This document shows, one piece after another, positions 1-9,691 of a stretch of 23,237 bases of DNA. Each line of letters starts with the position of its first letter. Within the stretch, counting starts at the first letter, position 1. The stretch is from Sphacelaria rigidula (Eukaryota > Phaeophyceae > Sphacelariales), in contig CAXNAA020000273.1 in assembly GCA_964200075.2 (NCBI GenBank), positions 1-23,237 of the forward strand, in the 5' to 3' direction. The notes under the pieces are model-generated. The model was not told the DNA's origin, made no database searches, and saw nothing but the letters and a program-made list of their open reading frames with translations. Both the position numbers and the translations under genes were made by a program.

Positions 1-72
1 ATTCACTAATTGACCGCTTTTCACACTCAATCGTACCTTCAACTCTCAATTTCACGAAAATGTTGTTTATAC
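1..72 (+). repeat. edge copy of a 45-70 bp dispersed motif
   Basis: This stretch matches 2882-2953 in the same orientation, with a shared block of roughly CTCAATCGTA, CTCAAT/CCAATCT and CGAAAAT. A shorter version lies inverted at about 2436-2484. The copy is cut by the window edge, so its real length is unknown. The motif probably belongs to the end of a mobile element. No coding capacity is seen. Confidence 0.45.
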
Positions 73-800
73 TGTTTCTCCGCCAGATTCCCGCTACACA
101 ATCCATACACTGAAAGCAGCGCGCTGTGCCCTAAACATCTGGCACTCATCTGACCGCACCCTGTACACATGATGGTGTGCTGGCACACTCGTGCAATCAG
201 ACATGCACGCCCACTACCTGCACTCTCCTGCAAGGCAATCAACCTGCACTGCCGTGTCCCGTGATTGGGACGTTCCGTGCAAATGTGGGCGAGGGATTGA
301 TGTGAAAGGTTCATGGGGTCACCTGTGCCCGAGGATCATGCAAAACTAATAAGTGGAAGTACGGCAACACATCGCCTCAAGTGAATGATGACCAAACTTT
401 CGTGGTTGATATGGGAATTCATCATGCATGCTCAATTGATCGCAGGCGATACGTAGATGTGGCAACGCCTATACCACTATGCAGTACTCTCGGTCGTCTT
501 GTGGTGTCTGCCCGTGGTCTGTGTGTGTAGGTGGTCCCCACTGGTTGCTTCGATCGTATCCCTAGAGGGTCAGCCAGGGCTGTAGTGCCAGCTGCCGAGA
601 AAAATAGTCTCACATCTTCGCAGTTCAACGTCTGCACAAACTCATGTCAAATTATCTACTCATGTTTCCCACATGTACTCCAAGGTACGCTGCAGTTCGC
701 GGACCCTGGTGCGCACCTGAACCAACGCCTCCCACAAAACATGTTTCCTTGTTCAAAATTCATATCAACAAACTAGGACGTTTGTGTCCCCCGATGTGCG
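73..800. other. no recognisable feature
   Basis: Only short open frames occur here on either strand. None has a recognisable motif or a convincing splice border. I see no RNA gene or repeat. Confidence 0.4.
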
Positions 801-801
801 T

Positions 802-1115
802 CTACTGTTGCGGCATGGTGGTTCTTCGTTTGTCACCGAGAAAGGATATCACTGTTCGATATATGAGTTTCGCTTCTTTTTCTTCCCCTATGGTGAGGAT
901 TTCAAGCACTTGCGCTAGTCCCTGTGACTGCGGGAGTTGGCTCTTCGAACAGGCTTCGTAACAAAAATAGCATGGCACCCGACGTTTAATCAGCCAATCA
1001 CTTTTGACTTCCTCATCCCTCTGTTTTGGCCGACAGGAAAGGAAATATGCCATTAAGAAAGGAGCCGAACTCACCACAAGTCAACAACGATACCGAGGAG
1101 TAGAGCTCTTTTCAT
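802..1115 (-). CDS. possible small two-exon gene, unknown product
   Basis: On the minus strand an ATG at 1115-1113 opens a short exon (1115-1075, beginning MKRALLLGIVVDL) that ends TTGTG|GTGAGT, a good donor. A pyrimidine-rich stretch and an AG at 1020-1019 could end a 56-nt intron. The second exon (1018-802) then continues in phase to a TAG stop, giving about 85 residues with a charged helical-looking tail (around LEILTIGEEKEAKLIY). I recognise no family. The weak points are that I chose the splice sites to keep the frame, that a 56-nt intron contrasts with the multi-kb introns of ALG10 in this window, and that a small palindrome surrounds the ATG. It may be chance. Confidence 0.15.
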
Positions 1116-1797
1116 GAAGAGCCACCCCTTGTTAGACTGGGGTGGCATTCTTCACTGCAACAAACGAGAAATGTATCCAGTGCTTCTATTTGCGAACCCA
1201 GCACCATGCGGTGCGCACGCGCGCGGGGGGTGGGGTCATGGCGAACTCAAGCGCCGACTTCGGCGGGAACACATAGCCCAAAAGAGAGCGGCCGAGAAGC
1301 ATTAAGCCAAGAAGCAACATCGGTGGCTAGAGGAGCCGATCGCTTTCGTGGGGCAGAATGTAACCGCATCGCTCAACCCAATTGGTGACGGGGCGTGGTG
1401 TTCCAGGCGTGGAACTGCCAGGCATGAGACTGCCGGACACGGTTAATACGACGAATGCATGCCAACATGCGGAGTACACTATGTGTTCAAGTCGAGTCTT
1501 TGACGATGGCCAGCTATGGTGCAGAAAGCAGAACGAAGTCCGCGCAGAATTTCGTCGCCCAGGTCGAGGGTACCGCTGTTCATTTTCCATGTGCGGTTCA
1601 CGCAGGTGCGTCCATCACGTTTCAGATATGTCGGAGTGAGTAAGAGGCGTTGGTCATACGAAACCATCCCAATGAGATGAAGAGCATCGAGATTGTTTGG
1701 TGCGTGATTCAAACAATCGCACTCTCTTGAAATTTGACAGCATTGTAGGGTTTCATTTACGATCACCCGAAAGCGTGAGAAAGAAGTTAATCGATGG
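1116..1797. other. no recognisable feature
   Basis: A long open frame on the minus strand runs from 2315 down to 1479 and covers this area, but it passes straight through a MITE and I do not accept it as a gene. The part below 1798 reads protein-like for about 100 codons but has no recognised motif. Confidence 0.35.
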
Positions 1798-1992
1798 TGT
1801 AATGCGTGAGAGTACCGCACCGGAATTTGAACACCCCTATGGTTAGGGTTAGGGTTAGGATTAGTGTTGGGGTTAGAATCAGGGGCGTGGTACCTGCAGG
1901 GACTGACCTGATTGGTTTCGAAAAACGTCGATCCTGAGGTGTTTTGAACTACGGCGCGGTCCTCTAAGCACGCGGTCCTCTCACGCATTACA
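1798..1992 (+). mobile_element. MITE copy 1 with internal telomere-like repeat
   Basis: The element starts TGTAATGCGTGAGAG and ends CTCTCACGCATTACA, a terminal inverted repeat. It is flanked by GATGG on both sides (1793-1797 and 1993-1997), a likely 5-bp target-site duplication. Inside, at about 1840-1860, lies GGTTAGGGTTAGGGTTAGG, followed by a region close to 90% identical by eye to the copy at 2497-2707. The inner half of the left terminal repeat is missing (about 16 bp), which accounts for the 195-bp length against 211 bp in copy 2. There is no ORF of its own, so it would depend on a transposase made elsewhere. The superfamily is not determined. Confidence 0.8.
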
Positions 1993-1997
1993 GATGG

Positions 1998-2433
1998 TGC
2001 CCCGAAAGGGCAGGAGACAAAATCATTGATGCTTATTTGTGCAATGTCTGATCCTAGTATCCTCACCCGTTCCTGTCGTGAAATAAATCCGGTGAAGCGT
2101 GAAGCAGCCCATGAGGGGAGGTGACTGTCAGGGATGTCGGCCGTTACAATAGGGCTTGCATCAAGGTGTCGAATTATGGCGCAGAAGATGCAACGCCAGC
2201 ATGGTACCGCGCCGCGTGCGCTCCAACAGGTATGGCGTATTGATTGGGATGAAACGCATCTGAGGTACCGCATAATGGGTGCGATGTGTTGTGCTGGGAA
2301 ATCATTACCAAGCACCGATGCGGTTTGCCCAATTCATTGTCAGCGTCCAACTATTGTACACATACCCTACGTGTTTAGACACGTGTGTCAAGCGTTGATG
2401 GTTTGTTCCGCTCTGAGCATATATTGAATTCAA
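1998..2433. other. no recognisable feature
   Basis: Apart from the minus-strand frame that reads on through MITE copy 1, nothing stands out here. If the 200 bp of MITE plus duplication are removed, that frame meets a stop about 14 codons past the insertion point. Confidence 0.35.
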
Positions 2434-2435
2434 CA

Positions 2436-2484
2436 AGCAACAACGTTTTCGTGAGATTGAGAGTGAAGAATTGATTGAGAGAGG
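2436..2484 (-). repeat. inverted copy of the 45-70 bp motif
   Basis: Read on the minus strand this matches the blocks at 1-72 and 2882-2953 (CTCTCAATC...CTCAATCTCACGAAAACGTTGTT). With 2882-2953 it forms a pair of inverted arms about 400 bp apart that enclose MITE copy 2. The pair could be the ends of an older foldback element into which the MITE inserted. Confidence 0.4.
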
Positions 2485-2496
2485 GTTTTATCGTGC

Positions 2497-2707
2497 TGTA
2501 ATGCGTGAGAGGACCGCGTGCTTTGAGGACCGCATCGGAATTTGAACACCCCTATGGTTAGGGTTAGGGTTAGGGTTAGTGTTGGGGTTAGAGTGAGGGG
2601 CGTGGTACCTGCAGGGACTTGCCCGATTGGTTTTGAAAAACGTCGATCCTGAGGTATTTTGAACAACGGCGCGGTCCTCTACGCACGCGATCCTCTCACG
2701 CATTACA
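2497..2707 (+). mobile_element. MITE copy 2, full terminal inverted repeats
   Basis: The terminal inverted repeats are 37 bp (2497-2533 and 2671-2707) with about three mismatches, beginning TGTAATGCGTGAGAGGACCG. The motif GAGGACCGCG is itself repeated within each arm. GTGC flanks both sides (2493-2496 and 2708-2711), a possible 4-bp target duplication, against 5 bp for copy 1. The interior carries GGTTAGGGTTAGGGTTAGGG (about 2556-2575) and a nearby GGGG, enough G-runs for a G-quadruplex. It lies in the same orientation as copy 1 and about 0.5 kb from it. No ORF belongs to it. Confidence 0.8.
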
Positions 2708-2881
2708 GTGCGCTTTATCTTGAACAGCTTTTCATTATCTATGTGCTTTTCTTTGCTTGTAACACTTAGCTTGCAGCTACACGTCCATATCCTAGTCAAG
2801 GATATCAAGGGCTTCAGTGGCAAGCTACTACAGAAAGCGTATCGTGCCTCGTGGAGGGTCATTTCGGAACCGAAGCGATTT

Positions 2882-2953
2882 CTTCACTGATTGATCGCCT
2901 CTCGCTCTCAATCGTATCCTCTACTCCCAATCTCTCGAAAATACTGTTAAACA
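2882..2953 (+). repeat. third copy of the 45-70 bp motif
   Basis: This is the best match to the window-edge copy at 1-72 and is in inverted orientation to 2436-2484. Shared blocks include CTCTCAATCGTA and CTCGAAAAT. Confidence 0.45.
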
Positions 2954-3483
2954 TGACCAACACACAACGCAACGAAACGGGAGGTGGTGAAGGCCTCCAA
3001 TCCTTGAGCCCGGGCTGCGGAGTAGACGTGTGCCACATAATACCCGCACGGCAAGGGTTACGCTTCTACACTACATGGCGCTAAGCACAGGATGACGGCG
3101 ATGGCGAATGCCGGGAGCAAAGGCGTCATGTGTTGAACATCAGCAGGATCCCCGCGAACCCCCCCTGGCGTCGAGTCTGCCATGGCGCCTTACAGGGCGT
3201 GATCAGCAATAGTTGGAACCATGAGCGATATAAATAATAAAGTCAGCTGCCGGTGGAAACTGGCGCTGTTGCGCAATTGTCAGCTAAATGTTAATACTTT
3301 ACTATCAGAGAAGACTGCTGGTGCTGCAGGAGTACGCCGATTTCAGAGTTGTGATACCTCTACGTACGATACCGTACGGCGGCGCCGTGACGGAGAAGCA
3401 AGAGGTCCGTGTGTCTAGGCATGTGCGAGAGCGGTGATCCTACCCCTCTCACCCCCCCCCCCCCCCCCCTACTAGAAATGTAA
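2954..3483. other. no gene seen; contains an 18-C homopolymer
   Basis: A run of 18 C occupies about 3452-3469. A 65-codon ATG frame starts at 3221 but has no recognisable motif. Nothing else is supported. Confidence 0.4.
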
Positions 3484-4165
3484 ATTGTTTTGTATAATGT
3501 ATGGAAGAGCCGTAATGAGCGCCCAGATGTTCGAGGAGTTTGTGAAAATATGGAAGGATATAGGGGCAAACCAAAAAGATAGAATCGATAGATTAGTGTG
3601 GGGGGCATACTATAAGACTTTAATAGAAGAATAGAAAGAGCACCTGAAGATATACAGTGGGGTTGAGAGGAAGCATAGGGAGATTAGAACTTATTTGCAA
3701 GGCCCACTGTACTAAGCGAAAAAGCTGAAACTGTGATTTCGGGTGGGGGACCTTGACCTGCCAGAAAGAACAAGTATAGTAGTCGGGTGGAGAAGAGTAA
3801 ATGTACAGAATCGTCCCTGTGGCAAAGCGACAGATAGTAGACCTCACATGACGGGATAATGTGAACTATACAAGGGGTAACGGGACATGTAACAAGAGGA
3901 GATCAGGAGACTGAACGAATGTGATATTAATTTGTTTGGTACAAGAGGTTGTACCGAGAAAACGATTGCTATACAAGGAGATGAAATGTAACCAGAGACG
4001 TCGAAACCGATTGGGGATGTGACAATTAGAGGTTTTTGTGTAGTGTACGGAAGAAACAGAATGAGTGCCCAAAGGATGGAGGTGTCTCTATTAAGAGTAG
4101 GGACGGTGCTCCGTCTCGACGGGGATGCGCAGTCAATGGTCAATGAAGAAGGCAAGCAACAAACG
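3484..4165 (+). pseudogene. decayed protein-coding repeat, unknown family
   Basis: The frame starting at 3497 reads a protein-like string with about seven stops up to 4032. One clean stretch reads EEFVKIWKDIGANQKDRIDR. After a slip in the T run at 4033-4037 a second frame gives 37 codons without a stop (4033-4143), including KDGGVSIKSRDGAPSRRGC, then a TGA at 4144. I have an unverified recollection of repeat-associated hypothetical proteins carrying a similar EKTIAI.GD segment followed by a GGVS..SR.GAPSR.GC.VNGQ tail, in the same order. That supports a dead copy of a dispersed, probably retroelement-linked coding sequence. A segment of about 48 bp near 3487 recurs at about 4034 with roughly 75% identity. 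The stop density alone is close to random, so the call rests on the protein pattern. Confidence 0.4.
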
Positions 4166-5184
4166 AGACTGATCCCGGGATAGCCCCTCCCAGTAAAGTG
4201 GCTGGTTTGAGGAGGAAATATTTAGATGTAAATCAAGATGACAAATGCCGGGCACACCGAGCAGCTGGGAACTCCCAAGCTTGGGATCGTTTTCGTCAAT
4301 GTCCCCCATATAAGGCGCTTCATGCTGTCCGAAACAGCTATCATGCACTGTACGGCCATTTTCTTCGTGACAGTGATGGGGCTGGTTTGGCGGAGAGCTA
4401 TCGCGGCACCACTCATGAGTATGCCTCCCGAGGGGAGGAGGGGGAGAGGTGACGGCACGAACGAAAGCGGGTCATGGGTGTGTTGCATGACCCATGCGCT
4501 TTTGTGAAGTTGAAGGCGTTGTCAAGCGGTACGGGTACATGTTATGTTGATTCGAAAATATTCATACAGAATGCACCGCTCGTATGGATCCTCCCGTTCA
4601 TGCAAGGAGTGGCTTGGAGCACCCCTGACGCGATCGTAGAATCGCTCAGAGAAGGGAAGAGAAGTACGAGGTCCCCCAACTTTACCATGGAGAGCAGCAG
4701 AGGTTTGGCCCGATTTGCCGCGGGTACCGGAATTTTGCGTCGCCTATGGTACATCACTGACTGCATTCTGCGCTCTCTTTGGATGAATCCAATCCCTGAA
4801 AAACATTTCCGTGTGATTGCACCATGTAGCAGCTGTAGGAACATCATAAGCATATGCCCTGGCTTGTGGTTTACTCACGTTTCGCAATAGATTTGGATAC
4901 TGTTGCCACGAACTACACCGAAAGGTGAAATTGTTGTATTGTAGAGGGGTTCAAGCGATAGTGCAATGTCGGATCGACACCTCCGGCACCGTTGTCCACA
5001 CTACCGGCGCTGTGGGCGACTGTTGCGACGTTCCTGAGCAGTGTAGACAGCAGTTTTGGAGTTGTGATATCGCGGACAGATGCGTGAGGTCAGCGCATAT
5101 CCCATCTGTGAGGTACAAATAAGTAAACGTGATACGCAGTTTTCTGATTGGCCAGGTTTGCACGAAGTACTTTTTTCAATACGC
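4166..5184. other. overlapping open frames on both strands, no call possible
   Basis: Several frames of 70-138 codons overlap on opposite strands (for example 4474-4890 plus and 4542-4853 minus). Both strands give plausible-looking peptides and neither carries a motif I know. A donor-like AAAC|GTGAGT is present on the minus strand near 4871-4880. I cannot decide whether a real exon is present. Confidence 0.3.
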
Positions 5185-5258
5185 GCCCTGATGGTCAAAT
5201 GGTCCCCGACTCTTACATTAGGGTGGCGGGAAGGTGGGTTCGATGCCCGTTGCGTTGG
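5185..5258 (+). other. tRNA-like pol III promoter pair (tRNA pseudogene or SINE head)
   Basis: TGGTCAAATGG at 5192-5202 resembles a tRNA A box, and GGTTCGATGCC at 5237-5247 matches the B box at 10 of 11 positions. Their spacing of 45 bp is that of a tRNA. The T arm can pair (GTGGG with CCCGT, using wobble pairs), and GTC/GAC can form a short D stem. The acceptor and anticodon stems do not pair, so this is not an intact tRNA. A TTTCTTTTTT run lies downstream (about 5259-5270). A decayed tRNA or the head of a tRNA-derived SINE would explain it. Confidence 0.35.
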
Positions 5259-5488
5259 TTCTTTCTTTTTTGCTCTGCAAGTGTCCGGTTTCCACGGTCG
5301 AAAGCGTAAGTACTTGAGAAAAAAAACTATTTGCTGGGCTTTTTTGACGAGACTTCACGCGGTGCGAAAGTGCTGGTCCAATCCGCGAAACCCAAAAGCA
5401 AGGCGTGTGTCGGGGAGAGATGGGTCAATCCCTTGAGACCACGGACTCGTCCCGAGAAAGGGAAGGGGTTCAGAGCTCTGGGCTAGTA

Positions 5489-5556
5489 GGAGTAAGAGTA
5501 GGGGTAGGAGTAGGAGTAGTAGCAGCAGTAGGAGAAGGAGTAGTGGTAGTAGTAGC

Positions 5557-5612
<56 letters not shown>

Positions 5613-5613
5613 C

Positions 5614-5644
<31 letters not shown>

Positions 5645-5645
5645 A
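5489..5645. repeat. TAG/GTA trinucleotide microsatellite
   Basis: About 155 bp consist of imperfect then near-perfect TAG units, with GGG, CAG and GAG variants concentrated at the left end. The tract creates open frames of poly-Val on one strand and poly-Leu or poly-Thr on the other. These are artefacts of the repeat. Confidence 0.95.
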
Positions 5646-6787
5646 CCCCCCTGATACGTGGGTGTAGAAAAAACGCAAATGAAATACTAACATTGAAAAC
5701 CAATAGGCCAATAGGAAGGTGTCGTGGGTGATGTGCTTTGTCGGAATATTCGTGGGCTCATCGTGGTAAGTCCCTTTACCAGTTTGCGTAAGCTCAGACG
5801 TAGGTTCTCTTTGTTATTTTTTGTCGATTTGTCCGACGCTGTCGCAGGAGATGGTTTCGGTTGAGGATCGTCTCCAACCACGAGCCGTTAAATACGGCGA
5901 AGTCAACCAGCAGCAGCATGTAAGTGTTTCCTCAAGTAGATATCTAACACGTGTTTCAGAAATCTCGTACAATATCACGGGAAATTGAAGATATCTGAGG
6001 GTTTAAATATTTGCCAGGTGTGAAACACGTCTTTCGCAACAAAGTTGAAATCTGCCGTAGTATATTGTATCATGCTTCTTTGCTGATGCGTAAAGGTATC
6101 GCTTACACAAGATCCTGGTTTCATTGCACATACTTCGAGGTCAGGTTACGACACACATTAATCGTGACGATGGGACGGGGCGGACCGGGAATCTCACGAT
6201 GCGGTCTTCCTATCCCCGTGAAGACGGCTTGAAGGTGAGTCGAAACATTGGTCGGCTGCTCTGTCTGACCGAGAAACATCCACCACGTGAGTGATGCCGC
6301 GACAGCCTTCTCCAAACCAGCCCCAGAATAGCCCCGGAGAAAGTGGATGAAGCGCATAGTAGCTGGTTCCAGACTGCGTGATGGAAACGATCCCAAGGGT
6401 GGGAGTGCTCGAATCTCGGTGAAGGAACACGATCTGGAACTTTTTCTCACATCATGCCCATCAATGGAGAGGGGCTATATCGTGGTTTCACAAAATTCGA
6501 CTGCACGGCCGACGAGAAAAGCGACCACTGAATCTCTAGCGATAAAAGGGAAGGTTAACACCACAGAAGGAAGACGGGGTACTAAAACAAGACAAAAACT
6601 CGACATTCCTGTGTTGCCCTTCGTTCTGTGTGGTCCGGCTGATGCACCCACATATATACCGAGACGTACGTGTAGACTGGCGTCCAGAATATATGGGGTT
6701 GCAACATTCACACATTGTTACAACACAAGCAAAACACACATTGTTCGCGCGATATGTGCAGCATATCTGTCGTATACTGGCTTGAAG
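5646..6787. other. no firm gene; isolated donor-like site near 6232
   Basis: TTGAAG|GTGAGT at 6227-6238 is a near-ideal donor on the plus strand. The frame before it reads MRSSYPREDGLK up to the border, but I find no matching acceptor or partner exon. A 157-codon ATG frame at 6347-6820 has no recognisable motif and is within the length expected by chance. Confidence 0.3.
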
Positions 6788-7481
6788 TTACCCCCTCGTT
6801 TGCAAGTAGGACCGGGCTGAAATGCCTGAAGGCTCGCTCGTCCCTGTAACTATGTTCGCCGCGGCGGAACGAGATCCACTCTCCGCAGTAACCAGATGTA
6901 TTTCTGGAAGCGGATATGCATCACTGTCTATGACGAGCATGTTGTGAACTTTACGGTGAACAAGTTTAGACTGGAGTTGTGTTTGAACGAATGTATTGCA
7001 ACGGAGAGCGGGCGTAACTGTTCGTGAATGAAAACTTTTTTTGCGAGTCACCTCACTCCTACTTGTCACCGGGTTATCCAATTTTCCTGTCATTGGCGGA
7101 GAAGCAGCGCCTTGTTCTTGCAGGCAGAGTCTTTTGTGCGGGTGTGCACCCGGCAACGGAATCAGCCAATTCGCACTCTCACCTTGTTGGTTGCTCCTCC
7201 AATCGACGCTTGACAAGGTTGGACGCCAACCCGGTAGCCAATAACTCCATGAGATGCTGACCGATGCCTCGCACCCGAATGACGGCCAGACCCCGTCGCC
7301 TCTCACATCGAAGTAGTGACTCCAGATTGCTTCTTCTCTCGTTGGACATATTCGCTTCAATATTCATCATCGGCGAGACAAAGCACAAGCGATGGATTTC
7401 GTCGAACCCTCCGCCCTTCAAGTAACCGATAACCATCGCGCGAGCCAACATCCGTATTGTTCCACAGGAAGTGAAAGGCAT
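6788..7481 (-). CDS. possible two-exon gene, unknown product (about 213 aa)
   Basis: The minus strand is open over two overlapping stretches. Exon 1 (7481-7183) starts at an ATG and reads a basic, helix-prone protein (NMSNERRSNLESLLRCERRR, then RGIGQHLMELLATGLASNL). It ends CAAG|GTGAGAG, a strong donor, just before an in-frame TGA. An AG at 7132-7131 (CACAAAAG|ACTC) would remove a 52-nt intron containing CTGAT, a branch-point-like motif. It joins in phase to 113 further codons ending at a TAA (6790-6788). The pyrimidine tract before this AG is weak, and so short an intron is unlike those of ALG10 nearby. I recognise no family, membrane segment or signal peptide. It could be two chance frames. 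Confidence 0.3.
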
Positions 7482-7733
7482 TCCAAAAGGCAACCATATC
7501 ACGGACGGACAAAAATGAGGTATTTGTTGAAGTCATTTCATGATACGCTACGTTGTACTGATTAGCCTTCTTTCCTCAGGGTGGTTCATCTACTTAGGTC
7601 TCGATTAGCGTCGCCGGATGGACAGGGCAGTTTGATTCACCCTCAGAATGTTTATGTTCGTTAGGATCCACTGCTTTAAAACACTTTGAAATGTTGTCTT
7701 AGGTTACGGTCACCGGAACGTCACGGTCCGATA

Positions 7734-7955
7734 TCACACGCAGCAGCGATTCAACCAATCTTCTCGGGATTGGTACGTCGCCTTATCGATACCCTCGCGA
7801 TAGTTGAGAGCGGAGAAATCACCTTTGCCTTGTCCTGGCGATGGTCGCCCGGGGAAGGTGGTACTGCTGCTGCTGCTGCTGCTGTGTTGGTTGTCGGTGA
7901 TTGTAATGGAGAGAGCATTTTTATATATACGGTCGAGGTGCTTGAGGTCTCCTAT
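7734..7955 (-). CDS. possible exon encoding a Ser run, unknown product
   Basis: On the minus strand CTTCCCTTCCCTCAG|ATAGG at 7955 is a strong 3' splice site. The frame beyond it stays open to a TGA at 7736-7734. It reads through DLKHLDRIYKNALSITITDN, then seven serines encoded by the AGC tract at about 7864-7884, then a hydrophilic tail ending REDWLNRCCV. The frame is also open upstream of the acceptor to 8069, so the true left border is uncertain. A phase-0 donor (GGTCAG|GTGAAT at 8930) on the same strand could precede it. I do not recognise the protein. Confidence 0.25.
   Translation of the reverse strand: MGDLKHLDRIYKNALSITITDNQHSSSSSSSTTFPGRPSPGQGKGDFSALNYREGIDKATYQSREDWLNRCCV
7864..7884. 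repeat. CTG triplet run (7 units)
   Basis: Seven perfect CTG units. On the minus strand they read AGC and would encode polyserine in the possible exon at 7734-7955. Confidence 0.9.
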
Positions 7956-8929
7956 CTGAGGGAAGGGAAGATTTGAGCCACGGTGGTCTTCTGCGCCGTT
8001 CCATTCTGTATTTCGATTTTGCGCCTGTCGGTAAAATATGCGATATATATGTTTCGGCGAGGGCACAGCTTATCGTTAAAGTGAGGTTAGGTCAATCTCT
8101 CGTTGTGTTTGGACGGGATCCGCGCCTAGGCTACGCATGAGCGGATATTTCGAGAGAAAAAGTTTAAAGACGCGAGTTCCACTCTAGCTAGCATATAGCC
8201 CATTCGCACTCGCGAATACGTCTCACACGGACGGTGAAATATTCGACGCACATCGACGCACACCACAGCTTCAGTTATTCACTACATTTTGAATAACAGT
8301 GAAGATGCCGAACAGGATATTACTCACCCGACTCGCAATGTCAAGTGAAAGATCTCATGAGGATGATACAAATTCTCCCCCCTCCTCACTGGCCTAGATG
8401 TACTTCCCTATGCATTGAGTAACTATATATGCCACGTTGATGTGTGGGAGAGACTGGCGTAAGATATTCAGCATTGAGCTGCAGACAACGAAGAATGCCT
8501 CACATTGTGAAAAGCCGCTTCAGCCTCGGATAGTCCTGTCACTAGCTTTTCAAGGCGTGAGATGCAGTACTTGGCACACTTGGTAGTTCGGTGCGACGAC
8601 CTCGACCTGCGATGGGATATGCACGGCATGAATCCAGCGAATGTTCAGGCCGACGGTTTATTTGCTTCACATTCACTTCCTCGAACTGATATCATAGTAT
8701 GTCATTCAGGAGGGAGAAATAAGTGATTATTCTGAAACTGGCTCGGAGCGCCGTGAAAGAAGGGGTCTTACTTGGCGTCATCCATGCACGCCATAACCGG
8801 CTATGATTGCTAAGATTTGCTCATTCTTTGAGATGATGTATACAGTACTGCGCAATAATTGAGAGCTTGTGAGTCGGGGATCCGGAAGAGGCGAGTTCGT
8901 AAAGGTCCATCAATGTGCAAACTATTCAC
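7956..8929. other. no recognisable feature
   Basis: There are no long open frames on either strand. A donor-like CGG|GTGAGT lies on the minus strand near 8317-8325 without a convincing exon before it. If the minus-strand exons on either side belong to one gene, this would be intron. Confidence 0.35.
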
Positions 8930-9073
8930 CTGACCGACAAATCTTCCGCCAAGGTTTACATGAAAACACATCGTACTACATAGTTGTCCCTCCTTTCCAA
9001 ATCAAACGCCGAGCGAACGTCCCAGTTCTATGATACCACGTGCTCTCAACACGGATATCTGTTGACATATCAC

Positions 9074-9424
9074 CTTGTGATCATAGCTAACGCCTGTGGC
9101 ACAGACAAAAAGTCGAGCACCGCTTCCACGGCCGTGTCCGGCATGAACTGACAAGCGGAAGCAGGGGCAAGATCGGGCTCTACAGGCGAGGAAAATGTCA
9201 AGCGCCTGGGTGGAGAAGTCACAGCGATGCTGTTGTCACTTGCGTCTTCATCTGCATGTAGGCGGCGACGTCTAGGAAGCAGTCGTGGGGGGTTATTCAG
9301 GTGTGCGCATCGCTTGCTGAGAATGATACGGGAGTCGGAGTCCGTTGCCGATGATCCGTCGCAGCTAGGGAAGATTGGCCATGCTGTAGGAGGTCCAAGG
9401 GTCAATGTCGGATCTATGCGGTCG
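9074..9424 (-). CDS. candidate internal exon, Ser/Pro/Arg-rich, unknown product
   Basis: This has the best splice borders of the minus-strand cluster. A long pyrimidine-rich tract (about 9426-9470 read in reverse) ends CCTCCTGCAG|CGACC, and the segment ends ACAAG|GTGATA. The length is 351 nt, a multiple of three, and the frame is open throughout. It reads PRLLPRRRRLHADEDASDNS, then a Ser/Pro stretch, then DTAVEAVLDFLSVPQALAM. Low-complexity basic and acidic runs suggest a linker or regulatory region. It enters and leaves with two bases of a codon already used. The exon candidate at 9692-9922 ends in phase 0, so the two cannot be joined directly. Family unknown. Confidence 0.35.
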
Positions 9425-9691
9425 CTGCAGGAGGTATTGAGTTGAAGAGAATGACGAAAGAGAGAAGTACGACGCCGAAGCGGGGAAAGGTGTCAGCTGG
9501 GGGTGGTCACGGCACGTTTCGAACATCGCGTGTGCTGCTTACTTTCCCACTCACAGGGTGGTTGTGCTCATTTATTTCTGAAGTCGCTATGATGTTGTCG
9601 GTCAAGTCGCTTACATTTCAGGGAGAGCGAGTTGGATCCATGGTCAGGTTTTGCTACTGGACAGTAGTCATATTTCTTCAGATGTGTTCAC

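Noticed and set aside
1479-2315. 278-codon minus-strand ORF as a gene
   Set aside because: It starts with GTG and runs through a MITE with its target duplication. Removing the insertion shifts the frame into a stop, so it is a composite.
1840-2580. true telomere or chromosome end
   Set aside because: GGTTAG tracts are only 3-4 units long, occur twice at the same place in a MITE, and are flanked by ordinary sequence.
5355-5731. poly-Leu, poly-Thr and poly-Val ORFs
   Set aside because: Produced by the TAG microsatellite at 5489-5645 read in different frames.
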